Source: CAZWTD01 sp964637345
GTDB taxonomy: Bacteria > Patescibacteriota > Patescibacteriia > HK-STAS-PATE-3
Direction: 5' to 3'
DNA: 30,320 nucleotides
NCBI GenBank assembly: GCA_964637345.1
Contig: CAZWTD010000014.1
Coordinates: 1-30,320 of the forward strand
Made by a program: the position numbers and the translations under genes. The notes below the pieces were generated by a model, which saw nothing but the letters and a program-made list of their open reading frames with translations, did not search any database and was not told the DNA's origin. Below are positions 23,756 to 30,320 of the stretch, in pieces (within the stretch, counting starts at the first letter, position 1; each line of letters begins with the position of its first letter).

Positions 23756-25130
23756 GGTCTTCGGTCGGCTCAGGCTCTTCAGATTCACGCGGCGCTTCTG
23801 TATGCCCGTTCGTCCGACCGCGATTCAGACGCTTTACAATTTCCGGAACTGCTTTCTGGTAATCTACAACTTCCTGGATGCCGTTTTCCATATCGCGGAC
23901 GAGAACTGTCCCGTCCATGATCTCTTTCTGCCCGATAATAAGGGCATACGCTGCACCAAGGCGATCAGCAACCTCGAGTTGCGACTTAATCCCGTCTTTA
24001 CTGAGGCTTTCCGCAACCCGAACTCCCTCGCGTTGAAGTGCATCGAAGAGCTTAATGCAGAGTTTTCGGGCCGGATCGCCGAGTTGACCAAGAAAAACGT
24101 CCGGTTTCGGAAGCCGGGGAAGCTCCTCGCCTTCAACCCGTAACCGGTTCACAATCCGTTCAATCCCGCAGGCAAACCCGACGGCTGGCGTTGGTCGGCC
24201 GCCGAGCTGCTCAATCAATCCGTCAAAGCGCCCTCCCCCGCCGAGTGCGGACTGCGACCCTTCATCGTCCGTCGGGAAAATCTCAAAGGTCGTCCGGGTA
24301 TAATAATCGAGCCCGCGAACGATTTTGGGATTCAAGGTATAGGGAATTTCCTGCTCATCAAGATACTCAAGGACGGAAACAAAGTGGGTCCGACAGGGAT
24401 CGCAGAGATGATCGACGGTTTGTGGCGCATCAACCGCCAAGTTTCGACAGTCCGCTTCCTTGCAGTCGAGGAGACGAAGCGGATTTTTCTGCAAACGCTT
24501 CTTACAGGCTTCACACAAAGCGTTCTTCCGAGAGCGATAATAGTCCGTCAGTGCCTTCATATACGCTGGCCGGCACTGCGCATCACCAATGCTATTAATG
24601 TGGACCTGGACCGGTATTCCCAGCGAAGCGAGAATACGAGAGGCCATCGCAATGAGTTGAGCGTCGATCACCGGATGAGCATCCCCAATCGCCTCAAAAT
24701 CGAACTGATGAAGCTCCCGATAGCGGCCGGCCTGCGGTCGGTCATAACGGAAAAACGGGCCGGACGTGAACAATCGAACGGGCTGAGGCTGATTCACGAA
24801 ACCGTGCTCGATATAGGCGCGAACGATTCCAGCCGTCGCTTCCGGACGCAGGGAGACGTTCTCTCCGCTCCGGTCGAGAAACTGATACATCTCCTTTTCA
24901 ACAATATCGGTTTCTTTTCCAACTGAGCGATTAAACAGCCAAGTTTCCTCTAAAACCGGCGTATCAATGCGCTCATAGCGATACTGCTCAGCATATTTCT
25001 TCACCGCCTCTTCAACGCGCTGCCAGTAGGGGCGATCAGACGGCAAAATATCTTTCATCCCGCGGAGGAGCGCCGGGACGCGTCCAGTTGGTTTTGGAGC
25101 TGGTTCGGGGGGAGGGGTAGGTTTCTTCAT
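23730..25130 (-). CDS. hisS: Histidyl-tRNA synthetase
   Basis: A 466-residue class II synthetase that charges tRNA-His. Motif 2 is visible (FTSGPFFRYDRPQAGRYRE), as are the histidine-binding GLDYYTRTTFEIF, the motif-3 region (PAVGFACGIERI) and an anticodon-binding domain in the last 100 residues. An insertion with spaced Cys pairs (CEACKK, CKEADC, CDPC; about residues 208-245) may bind zinc. A Pro-rich N-tail and an acidic C-tail are extra. The start forms an ATGA overlap with the end of lepB, so the two are coupled. Confidence 0.96.
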   Translation of the reverse strand: MKKPTPPPEPAPKPTGRVPALLRGMKDILPSDRPYWQRVEEAVKKYAEQYRYERIDTPVLEETWLFNRSVGKETDIVEKEMYQFLDRSGENVSLRPEATAGIVRAYIEHGFVNQPQPVRLFTSGPFFRYDRPQAGRYRELHQFDFEAIGDAHPVIDAQLIAMASRILASLGIPVQVHINSIGDAQCRPAYMKALTDYYRSRKNALCEACKKRLQKNPLRLLDCKEADCRNLAVDAPQTVDHLCDPCRTHFVSVLEYLDEQEIPYTLNPKIVRGLDYYTRTTFEIFPTDDEGSQSALGGGGRFDGLIEQLGGRPTPAVGFACGIERIVNRLRVEGEELPRLPKPDVFLGQLGDPARKLCIKLFDALQREGVRVAESLSKDGIKSQLEVADRLGAAYALIIGQKEIMDGTVLVRDMENGIQEVVDYQKAVPEIVKRLNRGRTNGHTEAPRESEEPEPTEDHGTQLRVL

Positions 25131-25801
25131 GCCGGGTTTGGTGAGGTTGGTCGAGAAAAAAGCTTCAATTTATTAAATGGCCAAGCGCGAACCCAGACCC
25201 GTCCGATGATTTCCTTCCGGACGATTGGCCCGAAAACACGAGAGTCGAGACTCGAAGCGCGATTGTCCCCCATAACGTAATACTCACCCTCACCGAGCTC
25301 AATACTCTCCGTGCCGGTCGTATACACACTCTCTGAGAGATAGGACGATTCGGATAGGACGGCGCCGTTGGGATATTCGTTAGAGGTAATTTTTATTTGT
25401 CCGTGACTGATATCGACTCGTTCGTTCGGGAGACCGATGACCCGTTTAATGTAAAACTCCGACTCCCGCCGCGGATTTCGAAAAACAACAACTTCGCCGC
25501 GTTTCGGCTCGGAGAAACGGTAGGTCGCCTCGTCGATGATGAGATACTCAAAATCGTGAAAGTTCGGCTCCATCGACGCGCCTTTAACGTAAAAAGGCTG
25601 CATGAGGAAGTAACGAACCGGAATAATGATCGCGAGGGCGATTAAGATGACTTTTACGACTTCAACAAGGAAAGAGCCGGCTGAACTTCCAAAGGACGGA
25701 AGCGCGGGAGTCGGCTTCTCCCCTGGCTTATTCATCCCCCGAGTCGTCCGATTCGGAGCTTTTTCCTCATTTGAGAATACTTTCATGGTTGGCGTTGGCA
25801 C
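25127..25801 (-). CDS. lepB: Signal peptidase I
   Basis: A 224-residue membrane protease that removes signal peptides. After a 43-residue cytoplasmic tail and one membrane helix (about 44-66) come the catalytic Ser76 (GASMEP) and Lys119 (YIKRVIGLP), then GDNRASSLDSR (178-188). The start is GTG at 25801, with AAGGAGG four bases upstream; the ATG five codons in is too far from that site. It lies 30 bases after tRNA-Val and is coupled to hisS by a four-base overlap. Confidence 0.95.
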   Translation of the reverse strand: MPTPTMKVFSNEEKAPNRTTRGMNKPGEKPTPALPSFGSSAGSFLVEVVKVILIALAIIIPVRYFLMQPFYVKGASMEPNFHDFEYLIIDEATYRFSEPKRGEVVVFRNPRRESEFYIKRVIGLPNERVDISHGQIKITSNEYPNGAVLSESSYLSESVYTTGTESIELGEGEYYVMGDNRASSLDSRVFGPIVRKEIIGRVWVRAWPFNKLKLFSRPTSPNPA

Positions 25802-25831
25802 GCGACCTCCTTGTGAAGTAAGGATTCGGGC

Positions 25832-25908
25832 TGGTGGACGATGGAGGGATCGAACCTCCGACCTCGCGAATGTGAATCGCGCGCTCTAACCAGCTGAGCT
25901 AATCGTCC
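25832..25908 (-). tRNA. tRNA-Val(CAC)
   Basis: A 77-base cloverleaf on the minus strand. The acceptor GGACGAT pairs with ATCGTCC, the D-arm is TTAGCTCAGCTGGTTAGAGC, the anticodon stem CGCGA/TCGCG holds loop TTCACAT with anticodon CAC (25872-25874), and the T-arm is GGAGG-TTCGATC-CCTCC. The 3' CCA is encoded. It reads GUG valine codons and probably shares a transcript with lepB. Confidence 0.97.
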
Positions 25909-25949
25909 AGACTCTGGGAAGCGCCCCTCCCGCACCCAAACCTACAAAA

Positions 25950-25979
25950 ACCTTAGAAAATAAGGGAAAATCGGTTCAA
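25950..25979 (-). promoter_or_regulatory. Possible promoter of tRNA-Val and lepB
   Basis: TTGAAC (25974-25979), 18-base spacer, TAAGGT (25950-25955), about 42 bases before the mature tRNA. The -10 box is a weak match. The region 25909-26126 otherwise has no gene and holds divergent promoters. Confidence 0.4.
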
Positions 25980-26050
25980 GTGTACTGCTTTTTTGTCCTT
26001 GGAGCAAGGGCAAGGTTCATCCCAATATCATGTCTCATGCGACCTCTTTA

Positions 26051-26079
26051 TTGACCGCCTTTTTTCGGCGTGGTAGGAC
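26051..26079 (+). promoter_or_regulatory. Promoter of the 103-residue Cys-rich gene
   Basis: TTGACC (26051-26056), exactly 17 bases, TAGGAC (26074-26079) on the plus strand. Predicted start near 26087 with a 40-base leader carrying AGGGGG. Confidence 0.6.
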
Positions 26080-26126
26080 GAGAAAGGTTTTGCACCTTCC
26101 ACTCAAACCTTTAGGGGGATAGCCTT

Positions 26127-26438
26127 ATGCCAGGCATTGTCGTTGTGACCCGAGATGGACGGCCGCCGAGCCAAGGAGGAGTCCGGCTCAGGTATGAAGC
26201 CGACGGGTCTTACGTAACGGTCGGAAGAACCGAGCTCGTTCCGCTCGCGCCGCCGAAGCCCGCGACCCCGCTCCTCGACGCCTATCAGGCCCTTCCGGAG
26301 GCGACTGGCCCAAGCTGGAATCGCGCCTGCGGCCACTGCGGGAGTTATGCCACCTACGACACGTTCTGCAATACGGAACACGGCCTGCACTCCGTTTGCG
26401 GTTGTCGCCGCTGTGGGAAGGACTCTCGCCTGCCCTAG
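26127..26438 (+). CDS. Small protein with a Cys-rich, probably zinc-binding C-terminus; function unknown
   Basis: A 103-residue soluble protein I do not recognise. The N-terminal half is polar and beta-like (MPGIVVVTRDGRPP...), a Pro-rich hinge follows (LVPLAPPKPATP), and the C-terminal third holds clustered cysteines: CGHC (about 68-71), FC (about 80-81) and CGCRRCG (about 91-97). This spacing suggests a zinc ribbon. AGGGGG lies eight bases before the ATG. It has its own promoter and an intrinsic terminator, so it forms a single-gene unit between the lepB side and the LCP gene. It resembles the 81-residue orphan at 2476-2721 in expression layout, not in sequence. Confidence 0.7.
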   Translation: MPGIVVVTRDGRPPSQGGVRLRYEADGSYVTVGRTELVPLAPPKPATPLLDAYQALPEATGPSWNRACGHCGSYATYDTFCNTEHGLHSVCGCRRCGKDSRLP

Positions 26439-26448
26439 CCTTCGTCCT

Positions 26449-26487
26449 TAGGACCGCCCCACCCGCTGGGACGGTCCTCTCTTTTTT
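26449..26487 (+). terminator. Intrinsic terminator after the Cys-rich gene
   Basis: GGACCG-C-CCCA pairs with TGGG-A-CGGTCC around CCCGC, followed by TCTCTTTTTT. It starts about 10 bases after the stop codon at 26436-26438. Confidence 0.9.
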
Positions 26488-26489
26488 CG

Positions 26490-26518
26490 TTGACCAAAAG
26501 CCGATTTTCTCGTACGAT
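26490..26518 (+). promoter_or_regulatory. Promoter of the LCP-der-pth operon
   Basis: TTGACC (26490-26495), exactly 17 bases, TACGAT (26513-26518), directly after the terminator T-tract. The leader is about 18 bases with no clear Shine-Dalgarno site. Confidence 0.75.
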
Positions 26519-26542
26519 AGCGAGGACCTTCCACGTTTTCGT

Positions 26543-28060
26543 ATGGCTTCACGTCGCAAAAAAATCCCACAAGCAGAGCCAATCCCGGAAGCCCAAGCTC
26601 TCCCGCCGAATTTTGTGTCTCCGGAAGCCGCAAAAGTACACCATTACTTCAACTGGCGCTTCTTTACAACGCTGATCGTCCTCGTCGGCTTATCCTTAAG
26701 CTTTGCTGGCTTTTCTCGCGTCATTGACCCGGGCGACGGAACAACGTCGGTCGGCAACCGCTCCCTGTCGTTTTTTGAACACATCGGCCAGCTCGTCGAC
26801 AATCAAGACCAGCCGATCCGCGGAGAGCGCGACGATCGAATCAATATACTCCTTCTCGGGATCGGCGGCGCCGGACACGAAGGCGCTTATCTCGCCGATA
26901 CGATTATTCTCGTCAGTCTTCGACCCTCAACCGGACAAGTTGCGATGATGTCTATCCCCCGCGACTTCTACGTCCCGATTCCGAACCACGACTGGCGCAA
27001 AGTAAACAGCGCGAACGCCTTCGGCCGAGAAGATAACTACCCAGGCGGCGGCGAACAGCTCACTGCGGACGTCTTAAGTCACATCCTTGATCTCGATATT
27101 CCCTACTACGCGCGGGTAGACTTTTCAGGTTTTACGCAACTCGTCGACGATCTCGGCGGAATTTCCGTCAACGTCGAGAAGGGTTTTACCGACACGCAGT
27201 ATCCAACCGAAAACTACGGCTACCAGACGATTAGCTTCTCTCCCGGCGTCCAAGTAATGAACGGAGAACGGGCCTTGAAGTTCGTCCGCTCGCGAAAAAG
27301 CACCTCGGATTTCGACCGCTCGCGCCGCCAGCAACAGACCCTCGTCGCCGTTCGCGAAAAAGCCTTAAGTTTCGGAACTCTTCTCAATCCCGTTCGCATC
27401 TCCGATGTCCTCTCCGACTTAGGAACGCACACGAAGACGAACCTCGAGGTCTGGGAGATGGTTCGGCTCGCCGGGTTCATTGAAGACCTCGACCCGAACA
27501 CGATTACGAACGTCGTTCTTGATAGTGGACCGGACAGCCCGCTCATGAGCGATTCAACTCAGGATGGAGCATACATCCTTCGTCCGCGCGCCGGGTGGGA
27601 CGATTGGTCCGAACTCCAAGAGGTCGCTAAGGCTGTGTTCGATGAGGCCAAAGTTACAGAACCAACCGCTTCAGTCATCGTCCAAAATGGAACGCGTGAA
27701 AGCGGCCTGGCTGATCGAACTGGAGCCGCCCTTACGCGAAACGGCTTTTCTGTTCTCGCGAGCGAAAATGCAGCAAACCGCTCAATTGAAACAAGTCTCA
27801 TTGTCGATCTGAGCGGAAATACAAAGTCAGAACAGTTCCATCGCCTCCATCGCCTTCTCCCAGAAGCGGCGCTTATCTCAACGAGACCTCTCTCGCTCGA
27901 ACCTGACGGACTCACTTCAACCGATCTCGGAATTATTGTTAGTCAACTCCAGCTTCGAAGCGCCGCGCAACCAGACTTTCTCATCATCCTCGGAAGTGAT
28001 GATGCAGCTCGCTCGCTCCTAACCCAACGAACGACGAAGAAAGCGTCTACGAACAAATAA
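26543..28060 (+). CDS. LytR-CpsA-Psr (LCP) family protein with C-terminal LytR_C domain
   Basis: A 505-residue anchored enzyme. Short cytoplasmic tail, one membrane helix (about 38-57), LCP domain (about 98-265) and a LytR_C domain (about 386-475). LCP enzymes attach undecaprenyl-linked glycopolymers to the cell envelope. Conserved charged residues are visible: Asp119 (YLADT), Arg140-Asp141 (SIPRDF), the FVRSRK motif (247-252) and Asp258-Arg259 (FDRSRRQQQ). I chose ATG 26543; the open frame extends back to 26396, but that part lies over the terminator and promoter. der follows after two bases. Confidence 0.93.
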   Translation: MASRRKKIPQAEPIPEAQALPPNFVSPEAAKVHHYFNWRFFTTLIVLVGLSLSFAGFSRVIDPGDGTTSVGNRSLSFFEHIGQLVDNQDQPIRGERDDRINILLLGIGGAGHEGAYLADTIILVSLRPSTGQVAMMSIPRDFYVPIPNHDWRKVNSANAFGREDNYPGGGEQLTADVLSHILDLDIPYYARVDFSGFTQLVDDLGGISVNVEKGFTDTQYPTENYGYQTISFSPGVQVMNGERALKFVRSRKSTSDFDRSRRQQQTLVAVREKALSFGTLLNPVRISDVLSDLGTHTKTNLEVWEMVRLAGFIEDLDPNTITNVVLDSGPDSPLMSDSTQDGAYILRPRAGWDDWSELQEVAKAVFDEAKVTEPTASVIVQNGTRESGLADRTGAALTRNGFSVLASENAANRSIETSLIVDLSGNTKSEQFHRLHRLLPEAALISTRPLSLEPDGLTSTDLGIIVSQLQLRSAAQPDFLIILGSDDAARSLLTQRTTKKASTNK

Positions 28061-28062
28061 GC

Positions 28063-29400
28063 ATGTCTCTACCGCGTGTTGCCATCGTTGGACGAACCAA
28101 CGTCGGGAAGTCCCGACTTTTTAACCGACTAACAGAATCGCGACGTGCAATCGTAACGCCAATCCCGGGAACAACCCGAGACGCGAACGAAGACAACATC
28201 GAGTGGAATAAGCGCCGCTTCACGCTTTTCGATACGGGTGGTTGGACGCTCGGAAGCGACAACCAAATCGACGATTCAATTCGCGAGCGAACCGAGGCAA
28301 CGGTTCGAGACAGCGATCTCGTTCTTTTCGTTATCGACGGGCGCGCCGAACTCACGACTGAAGACGAAGCGTTTGCTCGTTGGGTGCGCCGGCTCCGCAT
28401 CCCTACGCTCCTCGTCGTCAACAAAATAGAAAACGACGGAGCCGCCCGTTCACTTCCGGCTGAAGTCTTTCGATTCGGCTTCGGCGATCCCCACCTCGTC
28501 TCAGCAATGAACGGACGAGGCAGCGGTGATTTGCTTGATGCGATTATCGATCGTCTCCCGAAGCGATCAAAGGAGGAAAAAGATGAACCGCGCGGACTTC
28601 GACTCGCCTTCATCGGACGACCGAACGTCGGAAAATCCTCCTTAATGAACGCTCTCTTAGGCGCGGAACGGGTTATCGTTAGTCCGGAGCCATTTACGAC
28701 CCGGGACGCGATCGAAATTCCTTTTCGTTGGAACAACCAGCCTTTTCGCCTCATCGATACGGCCGGTCTTCGGCGGCGAACAAAAATTCCCCGCGCCTCT
28801 ATCGAACGGGAAGGGGTAGCGATGACTGAATCCGCCCTTGAGCGGGCCGACGTTATACTCTTCGTGATTGACGTGAGCACGCAACTTTCCGCTCAAGATC
28901 GCACGATCGCGAGCCAGCTCCGCGACTCCGGATCCTGTGTCATCATGGTTGCGAACAAATGGGACCAGGTTGCGGAAAAACAGCCGGAAACTATTGAAGC
29001 CTACCGAAAAGGCCTCATCAGCACCTTCTCTTACCTGCGTTGGGCGCCGATTGCTTTCGTCTCCGCGAAAACTGGGCAACGCGTGACTGAACTCCTTTCG
29101 CTCGCAACGTCAGCGGCGGAAGCCGCTGGCCGCCAGCTTTCTCAGCCGGAGCTCGACGAACTTCTCCGAGCCGTCGTCCGTCGGCATCCACCAACACGCG
29201 GTAAAGGCACCCGCTATCCAAAAATTCGAACGCTCGAGCAGATTGGTACCCGGCCGCCCCAATTCGAAATCACGATCGGGGCCAAAGAAGATCTTCACCC
29301 GAATTATCTCGCCTTCGTTGAACGAATGATCCGGGAACGCTATGATTTCTCCGGCTGTCCAATGCGCATCGGTCTTCGAAAATTAAAACAGCGTGGATGA
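28063..29400 (+). CDS. der: Ribosome-assembly GTPase Der (EngA)
   Basis: A 445-residue protein with two tandem GTPase domains and a KH-like C-terminal domain. G-domain 1: GRTNVGKS (10-17), DTGG (57-60), NKIE (120-123). G-domain 2: GRPNVGKS (185-192), DTAG (232-235), NKWD (298-301). It acts in 50S subunit maturation. NKIE instead of NKxD in the first domain is a mild deviation. It overlaps pth by four bases (ATGA). Confidence 0.96.
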   Translation: MSLPRVAIVGRTNVGKSRLFNRLTESRRAIVTPIPGTTRDANEDNIEWNKRRFTLFDTGGWTLGSDNQIDDSIRERTEATVRDSDLVLFVIDGRAELTTEDEAFARWVRRLRIPTLLVVNKIENDGAARSLPAEVFRFGFGDPHLVSAMNGRGSGDLLDAIIDRLPKRSKEEKDEPRGLRLAFIGRPNVGKSSLMNALLGAERVIVSPEPFTTRDAIEIPFRWNNQPFRLIDTAGLRRRTKIPRASIEREGVAMTESALERADVILFVIDVSTQLSAQDRTIASQLRDSGSCVIMVANKWDQVAEKQPETIEAYRKGLISTFSYLRWAPIAFVSAKTGQRVTELLSLATSAAEAAGRQLSQPELDELLRAVVRRHPPTRGKGTRYPKIRTLEQIGTRPPQFEITIGAKEDLHPNYLAFVERMIRERYDFSGCPMRIGLRKLKQRG

Positions 29401-29930
29401 AACTGATCGTCGGACTCGGAAATCCAGGAAGCCGCTACGATAACACTCGACATAACATCGGGTTTTTCATGCTCGACCGGCTTATTCGCGAATTTGGACT
29501 TGCACCCTTCGTGAAAACGGAAAAGTTTTCGGCCGATCTTACCCGGCTCGATGATTCCGAGCACCACTGGTTTTTCGCGAAACCACAAACCTTCATGAAT
29601 GAATCGGGGCGAGCGGTCCAAGCACTTGTGAAGTTCTATCGCCTGCCGCTCGACCAACTTCTCATCATCCACGACGACCTCGACCTTCCCTTCGGCGAAC
29701 TTCGCCCGGCCTACGATCGCGGACCGGCCGGACATAACGGGGTGAGCTCAATCATCGATGCGCTCGGGAGCCAAGCCTTTCACCGACTCCGAATCGGCAT
29801 CGGATCAAATCGTGATCAGAATCTTCCAGCCGAAGACTACGTCCTCCAGCGCTTCTCGAATGAAGAACAAAAAGAACTCAAACAGATTACTGAGAGTGTT
29901 GTCGCCTTTGTCCTAAAGTGGACAAACTAA
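29397..29930 (+). CDS. pth: Peptidyl-tRNA hydrolase
   Basis: A 177-residue enzyme that frees tRNA from peptidyl-tRNA dropped by ribosomes. The catalytic set is present: His19 (NTRHNIGF), Asp93 (IIHDDLDLPFG), Asn68 (TFMNESG) and Asn114 (AGHNGVSS). GLGNPGSRY at the start is typical. Length is close to the usual 180-195. It is translationally coupled to der. Confidence 0.96.
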   Translation: MKLIVGLGNPGSRYDNTRHNIGFFMLDRLIREFGLAPFVKTEKFSADLTRLDDSEHHWFFAKPQTFMNESGRAVQALVKFYRLPLDQLLIIHDDLDLPFGELRPAYDRGPAGHNGVSSIIDALGSQAFHRLRIGIGSNRDQNLPAEDYVLQRFSNEEQKELKQITESVVAFVLKWTN

Positions 29931-29934
29931 CATA

Positions 29935-30003
29935 AGAAAAAGAAGAGTCCCCGAGCGATCACCAGAAACCGGGAGGGTTTTTGTTCTGGGAACGCTCGGG
30001 GAC
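29935..30003 (-). terminator. Long hairpin with T-rich tail on the minus strand
   Basis: GTCCCCGAGCG (29947-29957) pairs perfectly with CGCTCGGGGAC (29993-30003); inside, CCAGAA pairs with TTCTGG. On the minus strand the hairpin is followed by TCTTCTTTTTCTT. It could end a minus-strand RNA entering from the right, and may also block readthrough from pth. Confidence 0.5.
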
Positions 30004-30320
30004 GGACGAAAGAGCTTTTTGGGACCGCAGCGAGACGGGGCAAGGGGGGTTACCTTGGGAACCGTCCCGCTGGGTCCCAATTTCGAGAACGTGGGCTGTG
30101 CGAGCCCTGTTAGCATTCCTAGTCCCCGCTAACACTTGAACGCCTTCAGGACTCGCACAACTCATTGAAAAGAGGAGGAGCGCGACGCTAGTACCCCGAC
30201 CTGCCAGGCCGTAGCCAGGGCGAGGAGAGCGCCGCGCTCGAGAAAGACGAGAGGGCGCGGACCGAAATCCGCGCAGGTGTTTGAATTCGATGCAGAGGCA
30301 CCTCTCGTAAAAGCTGGAGC
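30004..30320. other. Gene-free, highly structured region, candidate non-coding RNA (runs off the window)
   Basis: No credible gene lies here. Nested inverted repeats are dense: GGGACC, AGCG, GACGG and CAAGG pair in order with CCTTG, CCGTC, CGCT and GGTCCC (30021-30078). A three-way-junction-like set (GTGCGAG/CTCGCAC enclosing TGTTAGC/GCTAACA and a TGAA/TTCA hairpin) spans 30098-30158. GCGCGGA pairs with TCCGCGC (30255-30274). The strand is unknown. Near the right edge GCAGAGGCACCTCTCGTAAA recalls the start of tmRNA, but the flanking tmRNA landmarks are not visible. I could not match RNase P, SRP or 6S RNA. Confidence 0.5.

Noticed and set aside
26396..26542. N-terminal extension of the LCP protein
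   Set aside because: The frame is open, but it covers the upstream gene's end, its terminator and the LCP promoter, so ATG 26543 is the real start.
28047..28880. A 277-codon open frame antisense to the LCP/der junction
   Set aside because: It lies opposite well-supported der; its Arg/Ser-rich content is typical of an antisense shadow and it has no ribosome site or domain.
30276..30320. 5' part of a tmRNA gene on the plus strand
   Set aside because: GAATTCGA and GCAGAGGCACCTCTCGTAAA recall tmRNA, but the acceptor stem and the segment between these two blocks are missing, and the window ends before the tag. Kept only as a possibility inside the structured-region finding.
1..30320. Mobile elements, CRISPR arrays, defence systems or rRNA genes
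   Set aside because: No transposase, integrase, regularly spaced repeats, Cas-like or restriction proteins, or rRNA signatures were seen.

Overview
The window looks like a chromosomal segment of a Patescibacteria (Candidate Phyla Radiation) bacterium, possibly near the Uhrbacteria/ABY1 group. This is inferred from gene style, not from a marker-gene tree. The signs are a T4SS-pilin-family membrane hairpin at the head of a giant surface protein, Asn/Thr-rich linkers behind single membrane anchors, thrombospondin type-3 calcium repeats, tightly packed housekeeping genes and many genes without a clear Shine-Dalgarno site. UGA is an ordinary stop: several genes end in TGA and prfB carries the RF2 frameshift, so the Gracilibacteria/SR1 UGA-glycine code does not apply. 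No IS element, prophage, integron or CRISPR array was seen.

Layout. Positions 100-25908 are almost entirely minus-strand. From the right these are: tRNA-Val(CAC), lepB, hisS and a HIT protein; rpsU with a structured leader, yqeY and a 1877-residue pilin/Ig-like/pseudopilin fusion; two anchored thrombospondin-3 proteins; ybeY, dgkA and ftsA; ftsZ with its own promoter and terminator; nrdR, nrdJ and cobO; a cobalamin-riboswitch operon (DUF4430, DUF6580, NodB-like lipoprotein); htrA; prfB; a small orphan gene; and a ComEC split into two genes. From about 26050 to 29930 the genes are on the plus strand: a small Cys-rich orphan, an LCP (LytR) protein, der and pth. The last 390 bases have no gene but hold many nested inverted repeats and may be a structured RNA.

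How the genes work together. The most coherent unit is 6180-11819. NrdR-type boxes overlap the promoter of nrdR, which leads into the adenosylcobalamin-dependent ribonucleotide reductase nrdJ and the cobalamin adenosyltransferase cobO. A separate promoter plus cobalamin riboswitch then controls a transcobalamin-like DUF4430 protein and a six-helix DUF6580 membrane protein the size of an ECF S-component. Together this reads as a B12 capture, adenosylation and dNTP synthesis module, in which the uptake part would be new. A NodB-fold lipoprotein that has lost its catalytic residues is the last gene of the riboswitch operon.

The other standout is the 1877-residue protein with a T4SS-pilin-like N-terminus, a long Ig-like/IPT ectodomain and a GspG-like pseudopilin C-terminus, followed by two calcium-repeat surface proteins. 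Promoters are recognisable as TTGAC-type -35 boxes 16-18 bases from TA-N3-T -10 boxes.
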